Assembly: GCF_040581485.1 (NCBI RefSeq)
Contig: NC_090129.1
Coordinates: 28,548,764-28,612,763 of the forward strand
Length of the DNA: 64,000 nt
Origin: Linepithema humile
Lineage: Eukaryota > Arthropoda > Insecta > Hymenoptera > Formicidae
Direction: 5' to 3'
Shown in pieces: positions 1 to 13,062 of the stretch. The stretch's first letter is position 1. Every line of letters begins with the position of its first letter. Both the position numbers and the translations under genes were made by a program. Below the pieces are notes generated by a model, which did no database searches, was not told where the DNA came from, and saw only the letters and a program-made list of their open reading frames with translations.

Positions 1-3000
1 TTAGCATTTTACAGAGAGACTCAAACCTGCAGGGATTCCAAGACTGAAACTTTTATCCGACAGTTCGTGCGGAAAAACCTACTGCGAAACGAGCTTTCTA
101 ATTGCGTGTGGCAATAATTGAGAAATTGATATCGATCTTAGATGCATCAAGCTATTTTACGCGATTGAGAATTTACATTTTTTTTCGATTTCAACATGAT
201 TGGAATATTCTATTGAAATCCCGAAGAATTTGTTGCTCCGTTCATCTCATTTGATCGCGCAGGATAAAAATTCGCCACCAGGATTGCCATTACTTTTATT
301 GATCAGGTCGCTAGAATAGCGCTATTTTTTCAAATTGCTATGACGCGCGACAGGCACGCGCACTCATTCTCGCGGGAATCGTCGTAATGCAGTGCACATA
401 CAATTTTTTGTCTGTTCGTATGTTACATCGATCGCGTAAAAGGTCGTACGTCGCGCCGCGACACGTCGTCAACGCAGTTCTTCATCGTGAAAATTATGCG
501 TCCATTAAAACCGACCGCCCCGTTTTCGCACGAAGGTCTCAAGGACGAAAGGTACGGGTCGAAGAGTGACGTACAGACATTATTTCATCTTACGAGCGTT
601 ATGTGAACAGATCACAAAACCTTTCGTCAAACTCCGCAAATTGCTTCGAGAGGCAATAAAAATCATATTTTTAATTTCATTAGTTATTAAAGATATTTTT
701 TTGTCGCTTTACAATTTTACAGCAAGTTTTTTTCAATGTAAACAATTTTGCTGAACGTTTATTAAAATCTAAGCATTGAAGGCAATTGTTATCTTTCCCA
801 GTTTGATCTTTAACATTTACGGTTATGAGTCTGCGACACGCTGTGTAGAGCGCATCGGCGATACGAATGCAATTAGCGTGCCCGCTACGCCTCCGTTGTT
901 TTCCTTATCGCTAATGTGGCGAAATCGATCGACCGGCGCGTTTCTCGCGATCAATTACCGGTCTATCTTTTACTACAGGCCTATTTACGGGAATACAGGT
1001 GAAATTTTTTCCAACAATTATTAATTCATACATGTGCTACATATATTGTGCATGCATATATATTGAGACATTGTCATGATCATGAAATAGATATTTTCAG
1101 ACACTTTCACAAGATAAGGCGTATCTTTTTCCGCGTTATTCATAATTTTTGATGGAATCGGGAACCTTGTATCCGTTCCTATCATTTATACTGATTCCCG
1201 CGAGACACGTGTGCGAGACCAGAAAATATTTTCTCACTCACGGGATATCAACAATTCATAAACGGTCCCCTGATATTTATAGATATTATTTTAATTAACG
1301 CCATTATGTGCAGAGCAAAGTCTGCCGCCATTCGTTTCCCGACTTTTTCAACATATTATGGCTAATTACGTCAGAACACGGAAAACCTTCATTTGTCATA
1401 AAAAAAAAAAAAGAGATAGTGAAATAACGATAAGTCCACGGCCACGGATTTATTTTCGTTTTACCGCTGCCTTTTCGTGATGCTTCCCGGTGAATCGGCG
1501 TACTCGACGAGATTTCCCTGTGCACGCTTGTCATTCGATACGAAACAACGGCGGGGGCAATTGGGATTGGAAATCGCCAGCTGGACGGGGTCGGGCGCGC
1601 CGATCTGGAAACACACGTGGAACGAGGAGAGCAGGATGGAACACGCAGAATGGGAAAAGTAGGGTTGAGGACACGCGAGCCATCCATAATGCACGTACCT
1701 CGGTTGAGATGCGACTGACAGATAAATTCGATGGAAAATGGAGGAACAAAAAAAAAAGCGATGGAAAAGCCAGACTATAGGAGCAAAAGAAGGGAATGTC
1801 ATTCGCGCGTTACCGCGGCTATCCTCCAGTTTTTGTGTTTCCGCCGCGCGAAATATCGAATATATTTGCTGCAACTTTATACTTCTAGACAAATCATTAA
1901 AAAAAACTTCTTTTCTCATCAAGAATATTAATGTAATTTCTTTTCTCTGAACATTTACGCTGATTATCTTCATGAAACATCTTTCAGCCTTAAAACGCAT
2001 TAAAATTTATGACTTTCAGAAACCAACAAGTATATTTAATTTTAATTTTGCAACTAAAGTTTTGCTAGCGTTTATCAATAACAAAATTGATCTCTATCAT
2101 TACTAATGAGTTTTGTTAAGTTGGAGTCAGGTTTTCAAGATCAATAAGAAGCACCAATTTTCATAAAAACAACTCATGCCTTGACTTTGTTAAAAAGTTT
2201 GTGGTGGTTCTATTAAAAACCTAAGGATGATGACAGAATGTTTTTTTCTTCTGCTGAAAAAAATGAAAAAATTGACAAGGATTGTTTTTGTTATGAACCC
2301 TTCAGTTGGCAACTTTTATATTAATTTTCGTACGTTTGTTTATACAGATAGATCGATCACCGCGCAACGTGTCGCGTCCTATTTATCACGGAACGCTTCT
2401 GTTGTTTTTATTTTCTCATCTATAAATTTATTTCCTTCAGTCAGGAATAACGTCAAAAGATCTCGATAATATTTTAGATAGTCCGCGGAATATTAATTCA
2501 ACTGAGACAATAATTCATGACCGGCTCTAAAATAAAAATAAAAAAAAAACACATTATGTCTTTATGTAAGTTTTTTTATCTTATGTTTCTCGGCTCTTCT
2601 GCTGCACTTTGCCGCGCCAAGGTCGCCGATTTTATCTTTCTTTCGCAAATGCGTATATTAAGTCGCTCAAGTCTCTTAATAAATATTACGCGAAAGAGTA
2701 TTCTTGATGGAAAAGAATTATGATTATTGTTATGACAAAAAAATATAATTATATAATGTGATCACGAAAATCTATAATCTCTCTCGGAATGCTTTGCAAT
2801 ATGGCGATGCGCGTTATCTCTGTTTAACGATGCCCTCTCATAGAATAATCATCTTTGTTACGTGCCCCCGTTGTTTCCACCCGTAGACACGCAATTCAGC
2901 TTCTTTGTGCAAATCAGCGCGGGTAAAAACCGGATTTTCGCTTGCTCGATACTTCTTCGAACAGTGCAGATAAAAGAGCCGCCCGTCCGCAATGCGACGT

Positions 3001-6000
3001 CGCGTTACACAGCGCACCGGACATGGACGCTTCTCTAACTTTTATCAATTTTGTCGTCCCCGCGTCATGTAATGTTCATCGACCGCGTGCTCATCCATCC
3101 TGGATGACAGCTCCAATTCAAGGTCGTCGATTCTGTACGGCCATTGTGACTCTTTTCCTCCCCCCTTTGCAGCACGCGACCCGACTTGCTCGGTCGAATT
3201 AAGCGGCGCGCGACACGCGTGTCGAAGCGCTCTCGATTGTTTGCGATTGTTGCGATAATGGTCACCGGGCACCAATCCGACGTAGCGGAGGAGCTCAGCC
3301 GTTCGAAGCCGCAGGACGACATATTGATTTCCTTCGCGGACTGGACACTGGCTCTATTATCGATCCGCTAAAAAGTTCAGGGCTGTCTCCGAGAGAAAGA
3401 GGCCGGAGTCTCGGAATCATTCTTTACCGTTTAATCATCGTTGATTGCTCGCACATTCTCGATTCGTAATTGACTGTCTATGGCACACGTTTTAAGCACA
3501 GCTTATTAGGATCGCGTGCCCAAACTGCGTTTGCTCAATACCAATAACGCTGAATTAGATTAAATTGATGAAAGTATGATTGCTAAACTTGAATAACTTA
3601 ATTATCAATAATTTTGGAAGTTAGCATTTACATAAATCACATTTTTTCAATTTCTACGAAAACTAGCTTAGCAATTGTCAGTGTTAAATCTTTAAAAGTT
3701 TGGTAGTAATTAATATGAATAAAAATAGCTTAATGTTTAGATTTTTAAGGACAAAGAATGTTAATTACATCATTCATGAATATGTACGAAAATTAATATC
3801 ACGTATAATGAATTGTCAATTGCAAAAGTGCGTATACATGAATTTGAACAACGAATTTATCTATGTATTTTTATGTATTCGCAGAGCACACGTCGGTTGA
3901 TAAGAAACGATTGCGAATCGGTGAACAAATTTCGCGGATGATTGAAGAATGCTCGCCAGTCGGGATCTTCCGCGCGTTATTATTTGAGGAGAATAGAGAA
4001 ACGCAAAGAGTAAAAGAGAAAGTGTAAGGAAGACAGAGGCACTGCCGTGAGATGTTCCATCTTTTTTCTTCTTTTTTTTTTACAAGGAATACGTTTTGAG
4101 GCGTCTTGCATCGATCTTTTCCTGAAATTTGGACATATTCTAGAGTAGCCGAAAAATAAAGTGACGTTTCTATTTTTTTCTACGAGTGCTTTGTCGCACA
4201 GATTTAGGGGATGTGAGAATTTCTCGATGTAATTTGAAGTGTTCGACTAAGATCGGATAGAACTGATTAAAGCAACATTACATAATGCATAATGAATGAT
4301 GCATACATGCATGAATGCATGCAGTCAACAATGCTTGTCCTCGTCGTTGCAATGACGTGCGAAACGTAACGAGCGAGTTTATTGAATAATATGATGTGCA
4401 AATGCACATGTACTTATTGTGCAAAAATGCGCGATATGACATTGATTAGTTCTTCATCTTTCTGTTTGAATAAAATTTGAGCAATTTTCAACACGTTTTA
4501 CGTGACATAAAAAATACATGCAATTTGGTTGATCTTTCTATTTTTTTTTTTTTTTTTATATTTCCACAGTTTGAATGATAATCCATACAAATATTGAGTT
4601 TGTTTTCCAAGATCGAGTTTGTCCCTTAAATCAGCAATAAAGTACTTTTAGAGAAAAATATGTGTCCCTTATCTTAAGCTATTCTACAACGTATCTAAAG
4701 ATCGTAAAAATCGGAAAGAGCGAACTCGAGACGTTTCCTTAGATCTGTGAATTTAGGTACTAACGTTGGTGTTAGATAATCGTGTGCCGTGTGCCGAGAA
4801 GTATTTATATTTCGTGCAGTCACCTACATACACGTTTGTCGTTGGTTTGCTGTTGTTTTGCCAACACGTGAAAGAATTTTTTTCTTGGATTGTTGCGTAC
4901 GTTTTCCGCCTTATTATTGATACCACATTGAGAGCAACGTTACCATTTTTCACACCGACTTGCTTCCTACCGCTTTCCCGTCTTTAAAAGTCCTTCTCCA
5001 ATGAAATATTCAACAAACATACGCACGCACGCACATACTACCTCCACATACTGTGCATACTGATGTTGATTTTTTATACTGAAAACATTTTTTTATGGAG
5101 AAGTGTGCCTTTTTTCTAAAATAAATTGTGTGAATATTATATGTACATTTCCTGTAGTTAAATTGATTGAATTGATGTTGAATATATTTTTGAAATGTCG
5201 ATTTTTATATGTTCTCTGGTAATTAAAAAAAAATAATCGAATAGAGAAGTGATTTTTTTTCTTAATTAATGAATACTTAATTGATTTATAACGTGCACAT
5301 GACTGATGCATAATTATACACTTAATTCACACATCAGTATGCATATATACAATATATTAGAAGACACAAGTTTTCTCTCAGCGAATAAATTTGCCAATGG
5401 ATATGTCGATTTTTTCTGATAAAAATTTTATGAAAAATTACAGAATTATTTATTGTCAAAAGTTGAATTTAATGAATTATGCTTTAAGAATGTAGACAAA
5501 ATCTGACATCTCAGTTAATCTTAAATAAAAGAATGCGGCCTTCCAAGATGCTTCCCATTTTTTTCCACTCGAATTTGACATCAGAAGAAAGTACTCATCA
5601 AGCTGATTACAAATATGTAAGGTGTAGCCTTCTACCGATCCAGAGAAAACGGACTCCAAACTTTTGGAGCCCATTTTTTCTGGATCAGTAGACACTTAGA
5701 TATTTGTAATCTGCTTAAGTACTTTCATTTAATACCAAATTTAAGTACGATAAAATCGGGGAGCATTGTCTAAGGACGTTTGGCCGCCCTCTTTCATGAG
5801 AATTTTTAATGTGGCTTTAATTATGAAGATGCTTAATATCAAAAATTAGAAAGTTACTGATACGTTGAGGAAACTCGATTTGGCAGGAATTCATAGTTGA
5901 GAGAAAGCGCGTGACTTTTCTATATGTCCCGTACACAAATCATTTCTTTGCAGGTTCCGAAATTGCACATCTTGAAATACATAAAGATAAAATAATTTGG

Positions 6001-6980
6001 GAAATTAATTTTTTCAAGAAAAAAATACATAGAAAAGTCGTTTCGTGTATGATTGAGTGTAAACGTTTGAAGATATGCTACTTCGGGACTAAAATACCCT
6101 GTACTCTTACTCTTATTTACACACGATATCGTAAAACGCATATCCTGGATCCGATACGCGCGAAGATCGAAGAACTCGGTCCCTCGCTCACTCTGCCGTT
6201 TGGTGTTGCGTGCTTTTGGTGTTGGTAGAGAGCTGCTCGAGAGCGAAAGACCGTCGGGGCCGAGAATTTTCTTGTAACGCGAAACGCAATAAAGAAAGTT
6301 TGTTTTTCGCCGCGCGCGCGCGCGCACGCGTTCTTCCAACAGGCTTCTGGCACACTCTACGTGCCAAAGAATCGGCGATATAGAAACTACGCAAATATGA
6401 ACTCGTCTCCAGTCGTCATCGATTCGCGGGACATTTAACGACCCTCGCCTTCATTTACGAGCATTAAGACGATCAAAAGAAAGGCAAACGAGTTTTTAAA
6501 TATTTACTGCGTTCGAACAATCCATAATCGGCATCGCGAGCATTAAAACACGTTACACGAAGAGAATTTTCGCGCATATACAGTCACACCTAATCTCATA
6601 ACACACAAGCATCACTCGCTACGTTACCTTTCTTTCCTCCCAATCCTATCAAGTTTCATAAAAAGAGAAGTATACGATTAGAGCGAACGAGATCCATCAG
6701 ATTTATCCGCTGCGCCTTCTTCAATTAAAAATTAGGAACATCGAATATTTTATCTGACGGCTTTCGATCGCTCCAAAATAGGTGTATTTGTTTGCAAATT
6801 ATTGTTTCGCGAACTAGACGGCATTTATTTGTTTATTTAATGCATCGTACTATAATTTTTGCCGTCGACACGCGCTGCAATTAATTCGCAAGCATCCGCC
6901 GCATTAGATCTTCGCGTGTCATTGCGCCCGTCAGGACACCGCATCAGCATCTTTCACTAACGGTCATTCTCGTTTTGCAG
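1..6980. other. Upstream/intronic region of the RBM24-like gene, no exon recognised
   Basis: I see no convincing coding exon on either strand. In particular no RNA-recognition motif was found, so the RRM exons of the gene ending at 8560 are probably left of the window. The region is AT-rich with homopolymer A/T tracts and a GC-dinucleotide run at about 6309-6330. The short open frames here lack domain-like sequence; one at 5477-5695 is listed separately. Confidence 0.5.
5477..5695 (-). CDS. Small open reading frame of unknown function
   Basis: This is a 72-codon frame with an ATG start (begins MSTDPEKMGSKSLES). Its composition is balanced and protein-like, unlike the low-complexity frames around it. 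It shows no signal peptide, no membrane segment and no motif that I recognise. It lies in what is probably an intron of the RBM24-like gene, on the opposite strand. It may be a chance frame, a relic exon or a real small protein; chance is the default reading. Confidence 0.15.
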   Translation of the reverse strand: MSTDPEKMGSKSLESVFSGSVEGYTLHICNQLDEYFLLMSNSSGKKWEASWKAAFFYLRLTEMSDFVYILKA

Positions 6981-8560
6981 GGTACCACCGGGCTACGTGT
7001 ACCAATCGCCCTACCTGGCGGCTGCCGCGCCAGGTGGTTTAGTGCCGCTTCCGGCGACGCAGTTGGGCCACGCAGCCGCTGTCGCCGCGGCATCGCAGTT
7101 CTACGAGTATCAGAATGCAGCGGCGGCCGCCGCCGCCACTTATCCGGGAACGTCCTACAACTTCGCCGAGGCGTATCCGTACACCACCGCGGCTGCGGCC
7201 GGTACGTGTTTGAATAACGTTCCGAGCAAGGGTAGCAACTATCCGATACAACACCATCACCAACAGCAACAGCAGCAGCAGCAAAACGGTGCCGCGACGC
7301 AATTGGCGCAACAGCAGCGGCTGGAGAAAGCTCTCCTGCCGCAATTTCTGCCGTCTGTGCTGCGTGACTACGGTAGAATTCCCAAAAAATAGAGAGAAAG
7401 AGAGGAGAGAGGGTTAGGCGCTCTGCACTTTTCTTGGGAGCTATTCGTAGTGCTTATTTGCAAGCGGGGTTCTCACAGAATCTGGTTTCCGCTGTCTTCG
7501 GCAGAGGGTTGAAAGTACACGGAATAATGAGAGGGGGATTAAAATATAACCTGATTTGCAGCTTCTAATACCATGGGAATAACGATCACAGTTGGAGGGG
7601 AATAATAATTCCGACGCATCGGATATATTTGGGGCGTGTCTGTTACCCAGCGGACGCAATGAAGTAGTGTCGCTTATTCTTGTACAAAATCCTTGAGCAC
7701 TTCCTGAGTGTCCAAGAATCTTCCGTGGGAACTCTGCTGCGCATCTTTTGCGTTGGCACACATACCGCTTTCTCTCGAATTTGTTAATTCAATGTTTTGA
7801 GCTCGAAAATTCTGAAGATAATAAAGTAATTTTGCATTTTTTTTTCTTTTTTTTTTTTTTTTTTTCTTTCATCACATCAACGTTATATAATTATACCTTA
7901 CAGCTTTCGCGCGCAAAATCCTCACTATTCGGTAGGTATTCGACAGTAGGAAAGAAATGAACAAGAAATAAAGTTTTGCATGCGCTTCACGAATTATATT
8001 ATATATATATATATTGACGCATAATATATTGTCAATCTGTTGTGCTGTCTGTGGTGATGGTGGCGGTGGTCTTGAGTGATGGTCAACGAATGCCATCCGC
8101 TTTATGTATTATGAGTAAATGGCACTCGAGAAAGCTAAGACACAAGATGAGATTTGTTACTGCGCACAGCAAATCGCTTGCATATGCTTACTTATTTATT
8201 CGTTATTTATCTCGATAACCAACTATACTTCACGTAGATTATCTATATATACTGTAGTTTGGACTTACATTTTTTTACACGTAAAAAATTTTTATCAATT
8301 CTTGAGAAATAATAATTTCTTAATAAACGTTCCGTTCAAAGTTGTGACTAGTTATGAAAAAGGTATAATATTTGTGAAAGACAAATTTTCTCTCTTTTCC
8401 AGCTAATGCAGCGGCAGCGGGCTACGTCGCGCCGTATACCTACGCTACATTGCCAGGTGCTGCGAGTTTACCTGCAGCGGCAGCCGCAGCGGCAACGGCA
8501 GCTGGGGCGTTTCAAGCCTTGCCGTATCAAACGACACCTCAAGAGGCCAGATTGCAATAA
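6981..8560 (+). CDS. RBM24: RNA-binding protein 24/38-like (RBM24/seb4 family), last two coding exons
   Basis: Two exons are visible. The first is 6981-7201, preceded by an acceptor ending TTTTGCAG and followed by donor GTACGT. The second is 8403-8560, after an acceptor ending TCTTTTCCAG and ending in TAA. The splice joins in phase 1 and keeps the frame. The encoded tail is alanine, tyrosine and proline rich: it begins VPPGYVYQSPYLAAAAPG, continues through long alanine runs and YVAPYTYATLPG, and ends PYQTTPQEARLQ. That layout resembles the C-terminal half of RBM24/RBM38 proteins, which bind mRNA through an N-terminal RRM and control splicing and stability in muscle and other tissues. The RRM is not in the window, so the assignment rests on the low-complexity tail alone. 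The first base of 6981 completes a split codon, so at least one exon lies upstream. The stop codon overlaps an AATAAA. Confidence 0.6.
7202..7392 (+). CDS. Possible alternative C-terminus of the RBM24-like protein (read-through of donor 7202)
   Basis: If the donor at 7202 is not used, the frame stays open for 63 more codons to a TAG ending at 7392. The extension has a His-Gln tract (HHH followed by eight Q, about 7252-7283) and then a non-repetitive end, ALLPQFLPSVLRDYGRIPKK. The base composition stays coding-like up to the stop. This suggests a retained-intron isoform with a different tail. Transcript data are needed to prefer it over a chance open intron. Confidence 0.4.
7393..8402. other. 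Intron between the last two RBM24-like exons
   Basis: The stretch is AT-rich with a long T tract around 7838-7868. It holds short minus-strand frames but nothing that looks like a gene. Confidence 0.5.
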
Positions 8561-9025
8561 AGCTTCGGCATTAGACCATCACTCATTAGAGACGGTTGCA
8601 ACCGAGCCTTCTAAAAATGGGCGCAGAACTGTACGTGACATTCGATCCTCGTCTTCAAGGACCAGCTCATCAGCTTCCTTGTTAGCTATTCTTAGAGATT
8701 TCTATGTTCCTGATTTTATGTCTCGCTATTGGAATATCTTTGTGAGAATCGCAAGAGGCGAAAAGGATGTAATGGACGAAGTAACAGGATTTTTAGGATC
8801 TCGCGAACTCTCTGCAATCTACACTCTCTCCTTTTCACCTCTTCGATCTAATCTTCCTCTCCATCTTTTTTTTTCATAAAGCCAATATTGACGCGCTCGA
8901 TCCACATACTGCGAAATATTTAAAGATATGCAATGCGTTATGAAATGATTATGATTAGAAAATATGGTTACAATTATTTCTAACGAGTTGACGAGCGCCT
9001 GTTCAGAAAAGTAACTCTCGACATA

Positions 9026-9304
9026 CACTGGAAAAAATCGGCAAATTTACACAACTAAGATGTAAAAATGAACGATAATTAACAATTAAATTTACTAAAT
9101 ATATGTAAATTTATTATATATACACATACATATATATATAATATATAATAGTATATATAATATATATACATATACATATATGTATATATATTAAATATAT
9201 GTAATATAAATTATATAATTTTAAAAAATATTTACTTATATTTCCGTTATTTATCATGTAATTTTTACATCTTAGTTATGTAAATTTACTGAATTTTTTT
9301 AGTG
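9026..9304. mobile_element. MITE, 279 bp, TA target duplication, CACTGG termini
   Basis: The two ends are inverted copies over about 45 bp, beginning CACTGGAAAAAAT on the left and ending TTTTTTTAGTG on the right. They flank an AT-rich core with no ORF. A TA dinucleotide sits on both sides, as expected for a Tc1/mariner-type non-autonomous element. Confidence 0.75.
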
Positions 9305-10071
9305 TATGAGAACAATTCAAAACTTCAGAGAATCATACATATGCAAAAAAGTTTGTTACAGACTTTTGATTACAATGCTATTTTCATATTTAACTTTATT
9401 TTGAAATATCAGAATGAAACAATACGTCAAAACGTAACCATGAACTCTTAAACCAGAAATTAAAACTTAAATTTATTGAAATTATCAATTATAATCCAGG
9501 CGTTTTACTATTCATTTTCATTTCATCTTCATTTCTAAATCGAACGCATTATTCGTTAAGTAATCTTAACCGTGTTATTCAATACATATGCAAATTTTCT
9601 TTCCAGCGGATACTCAAAGCTACGACCGCGTCTTTGACGAAGTCAGTCGAATGCGCTAAAAATACCGACGAAGATTAATGCGAGAGCTCCGTAGCATTTC
9701 GAGACCATCAACATGTTTCAGAGATGCGCGGTTTTCAGAGAGAGCATGTTTTAAATTTTAGATAAACTTTTTTTCGAGTAAATTTTCTAAAAATTTAATG
9801 ATAAATAGATTTTTCATTTTACAAGATGTTAACAAGTTACATTTTCAGGCGTTTTTTAAAGATGAAATGTATTAACAAAGAAAAACTGACAACCTGTTAA
9901 GACGCCGCGGTTTTACAATCTGTTCTCTTTGAAAATATCTGCGTTTAATCTATAATAGATCAATTTTAGAATAACACTTAGGATAGCATTCATAGTCATT
10001 TTTAAATAAGAATTCCTTATTTTTCAAGAAACAATCATAAATATTACCAATAGATTAATCTATACATACAA

Positions 10072-10531
10072 CACAGCGTGGCTAAAAAGTTCCAGGATAA
10101 AGATTGTCAAAAATTTAAACAATTATTTCTTATTCATATTCGATATTTCTCTTCATATTCGACAATTTCTACGACGTTCAACAAACATTCGACAAGACAA
10201 AATGCCTAGAAAATGTTTTTAAAAATCTTTTTTTAATGTTTTCTTAAATTTATTACTTTTTTGAATATCATTGGATTTGGTTCTAAAAATTATTTTTGAA
10301 AATTAAATTACGTCTATATAAAAGCGATTTGAGAATGTTGAGAATGTTCAAATAATGTAACTGAAGAATTAAAAAAGATATCAAAAGATTTCCAAGACGT
10401 TTTCTAGTCTTTGTCTTGCCGAATGTGTTGAACGTTATTGGAATTAAAACATCAAAAGCAATAAAATCTTATTTTAAACTTTAAAATCCTCTATTTAATT
10501 CAATTTCGAAACTTTTTAGCCATACTATGTG
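10072..10531. mobile_element. Inverted-repeat element, about 460 bp
   Basis: The left end reads GTGGCTAAAAAGTTCC and the right end GAAACTTTTTAGCCAT. A second pair of inverted segments lies inside: a block around 10170-10220 (GTTCAACAAACATTCGACAA) pairs with one around 10393-10440. There is no coding capacity. It is a MITE or folded-back relic; the exact ends and target duplication are uncertain. Confidence 0.65.
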
Positions 10532-11588
10532 TATTATAATAATAAGCTATATCTTCCAAAGCACTTATACACCGAAATCTTAATTTATGCGCACTGTTCG
10601 TTTCGGCTCTCTGTTATCTATCAGAATATGTGTGATTTTACTTTTACACGTAAAAATATATCGATATTTATTACAGATTAAATATTACGCAAAGTACTAG
10701 TTGAAATATTAGCTGAGTTATCAGAATTGGATCACAAATGTAATTTTTTGAAAAAGGTTCGAAACATATATGACTATCGAAAATATCTAATCTAAACACA
10801 GTGGCCTTAAAATCGCACATCAGCGAAACGACGAAGTGTCTTACTTTTGAGGCCTTGTTATGTTAATTGATCAATCAATTATATTACACAAAGTAAAACA
10901 TCGATCAATTTAGTAGCGATGCGAATCTACCGAAGTGTCATGAATCGAATTGATCGACAAGTCGTTTTTACTGCTACAGTTACCGAACTCAACGCTCTTT
11001 TTAATAACGTATTAATTTTTTCAACGATTAGTGACTTTGATGAGGTTGTTTGTACACGTTTCAAATATCGATTACTGCGAATGATCATTTTCTGATGAAC
11101 ATTTGATCTAATACAGAGCTGCACAGCTGGCTCGTGATGTGCATCGCGACGATAGCGCATCCGGCGAGTTGCGCAGCTCCGATCTAACAGACTTTTCTTA
11201 AACTCGACAAATATACATTCGTCTACTCTTAGTGATTCAGTGCCTTAATTAGCACAGTCGAGTAGTCGTAATGATTAGAAACTAGTCAGATTCGTTAGTG
11301 CTACGCTCGACGCGCTAACCCGTGTAAAGGAGTGAGGCTCAACGAAAGGGTGAGGAGCTAAAGAAATATCAAAACTAGAATCAACTAGGATCGGGTTATG
11401 AGGAACGTGGTTGTCTAGTCCCAAACCCTTTCGAACCTTCGACGAAGGTAACTCGATTTGTTAGATTTGTAAGTAGAGATTAACACGTATGGAGAAAACC
11501 AAAAGCAAAACTCTGTGTAAAAAGTTAGAAAGACGAGAAGTTTTAGGAGAACCTAGCGTTAAGTATTATTACATAACATAATAGGAAA

Positions 11589-11710
11589 ATAAATTATTAT
11601 TATTGTATTATTATTATATATTATTACCTTATTATTACTTTATTATTGACACATTATCACGTTTCATTATTATTATTATTATTAATATTATTATTATCAT
11701 TATTAATTAT
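11589..11710. repeat. AT-rich triplet (TTA) low-complexity tract
   Basis: Imperfect repeats of TTA/ATT run for about 120 bp. This is a simple-sequence tract with no coding sign. Confidence 0.8.
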
Positions 11711-12513
11711 ATGCATTATTGTTCATGTACTTAATGAAGGAACGGAATGTATACGTCATTGAGAAACTTGTTAAAAAAAAATACGCTAAAGCTTCCGTTA
11801 ATGAAAAAGACGGTGCAGAAAATTTGCAACGAAAACGCAAATGTACTCTTGTCACGAGTACGATCGTCTTTTTAAATATCCTATACTCTTAGGATTAATT
11901 GTATATAGGCTTAATTATAAATAGGTTGTAATATATATTGCCTGTTATTCTCAATAATATTAATATACGCTCTATTAATAGATTCACGGAAACCGAAAAC
12001 AAATATATTGTCATTAAGAGAAAAATTCTACATGTGTATTTCATTAGTCAATTATACATATCCCTTTATCTTTTAATATCTCGATAAAATAAAATGTAAG
12101 AATTATAAGAGATATGATATTTTTATATGATACTAGATACTATCTAATTTTCGTGCTTCTTTGTGTGAATGTGGAAATACGCAATTTCACATTTTCACAT
12201 AATCGTTATAGCCACTTATTAATTAAACAACAGAGAGCTGTGCTTTCGAATTGCTGTACTCTTGTTTTGTCAGACAGACGAGATTTCACCATCGTAACGT
12301 CAGTCTCATCATTTTCGGAGGCTAAAGATAAATCTAATAGCCTAGCGAGATTGGATGCAGAGCGTCGCGACAACGCAAAAACGCAACACAATTTGCAAAA
12401 ACAAGCAAAAAGGAGAACCGCCCTCGTCGCAGTACCGTGACTACTATGCAAAAATAACTGAGCTACCGCTGCTAATGACACGATGATTCGGTACTTCTTG
12501 AACTTGCGGTGTA

Positions 12514-12780
12514 TACAGGGTGTCTCAGGCCAATCGTATCACTCATTAATAGCAGATTTCTGAAGTCATTTGGAGATGAAAATCTGTATACCATAATGTC
12601 GAGGCTACAATAATTTTTAAATGAGAAGTATAAGTTTAAAGTTTGTGCGTATAACAAGTCAGATTGTCAAAAATTTACACATTTAAGCACGTCGCATATT
12701 GATTATTATATTCTTATATGAGAAACTTCAAAAAACTGGTTTTAATAGATGATATGAATAGTCTGAGACACTTTGTGTAT
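12514..12780. mobile_element. Degenerate MITE with TACAGGGTGT terminus
   Basis: The left end TACAGGGTGTCTCAGGCC pairs imperfectly with the right end GTCTGAGACACTTTGTGTA. The TACAGGGTG terminus is shared with the larger element at 13063-13874. There is no ORF. Confidence 0.5.
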
Positions 12781-13062
12781 TTTATATTATTTGTAAATAT
12801 ATTCTCTTATGCCCTGCCCAGACTGAAAAATGAACCTACTTGTGGCTCATTCGAGTGGATAATTTGACAGGTTAAAATTATATTGAAATTGATATAATAA
12901 AATTATACTGAAGCTATCAATCGTATTAAATAATTTTTTTTTTATTAAATAAAAAATTATTTGGATTGATACGATCATATTGTTAACAATATTGTTTGTT
13001 TCGCGAGAGGAGAAGAGTGCGAATAACTGTGTAAAATGTAAGTGTGTTAGTGTATACGTGTA

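Larger units (their letters stand above)
8561..12513. other. 3' UTR/intergenic region downstream of the RBM24-like gene
   Basis: No gene is recognised. The first kilobases are probably 3' UTR, but the end cannot be placed because AATAAA-like motifs are abundant in this AT-rich DNA. It contains two inverted-repeat elements (9026-9304 and 10072-10531) and a run of TTA-type triplet repeats at about 11589-11710. Confidence 0.4.

Noticed and set aside
1477..1780. Overlapping open frames on both strands in a GC-richer patch
   Set aside because: Several frames are open at once in opposite directions, with no domain, no splice context and composition driven by local GC content.
6975..7344. Plus and minus frames overlapping the RBM24-like exon (6975-7217 and 7039-7344)
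   Set aside because: They are shadows of the alanine-rich coding frame; the spliced + frame starting at 6982 explains the sequence.
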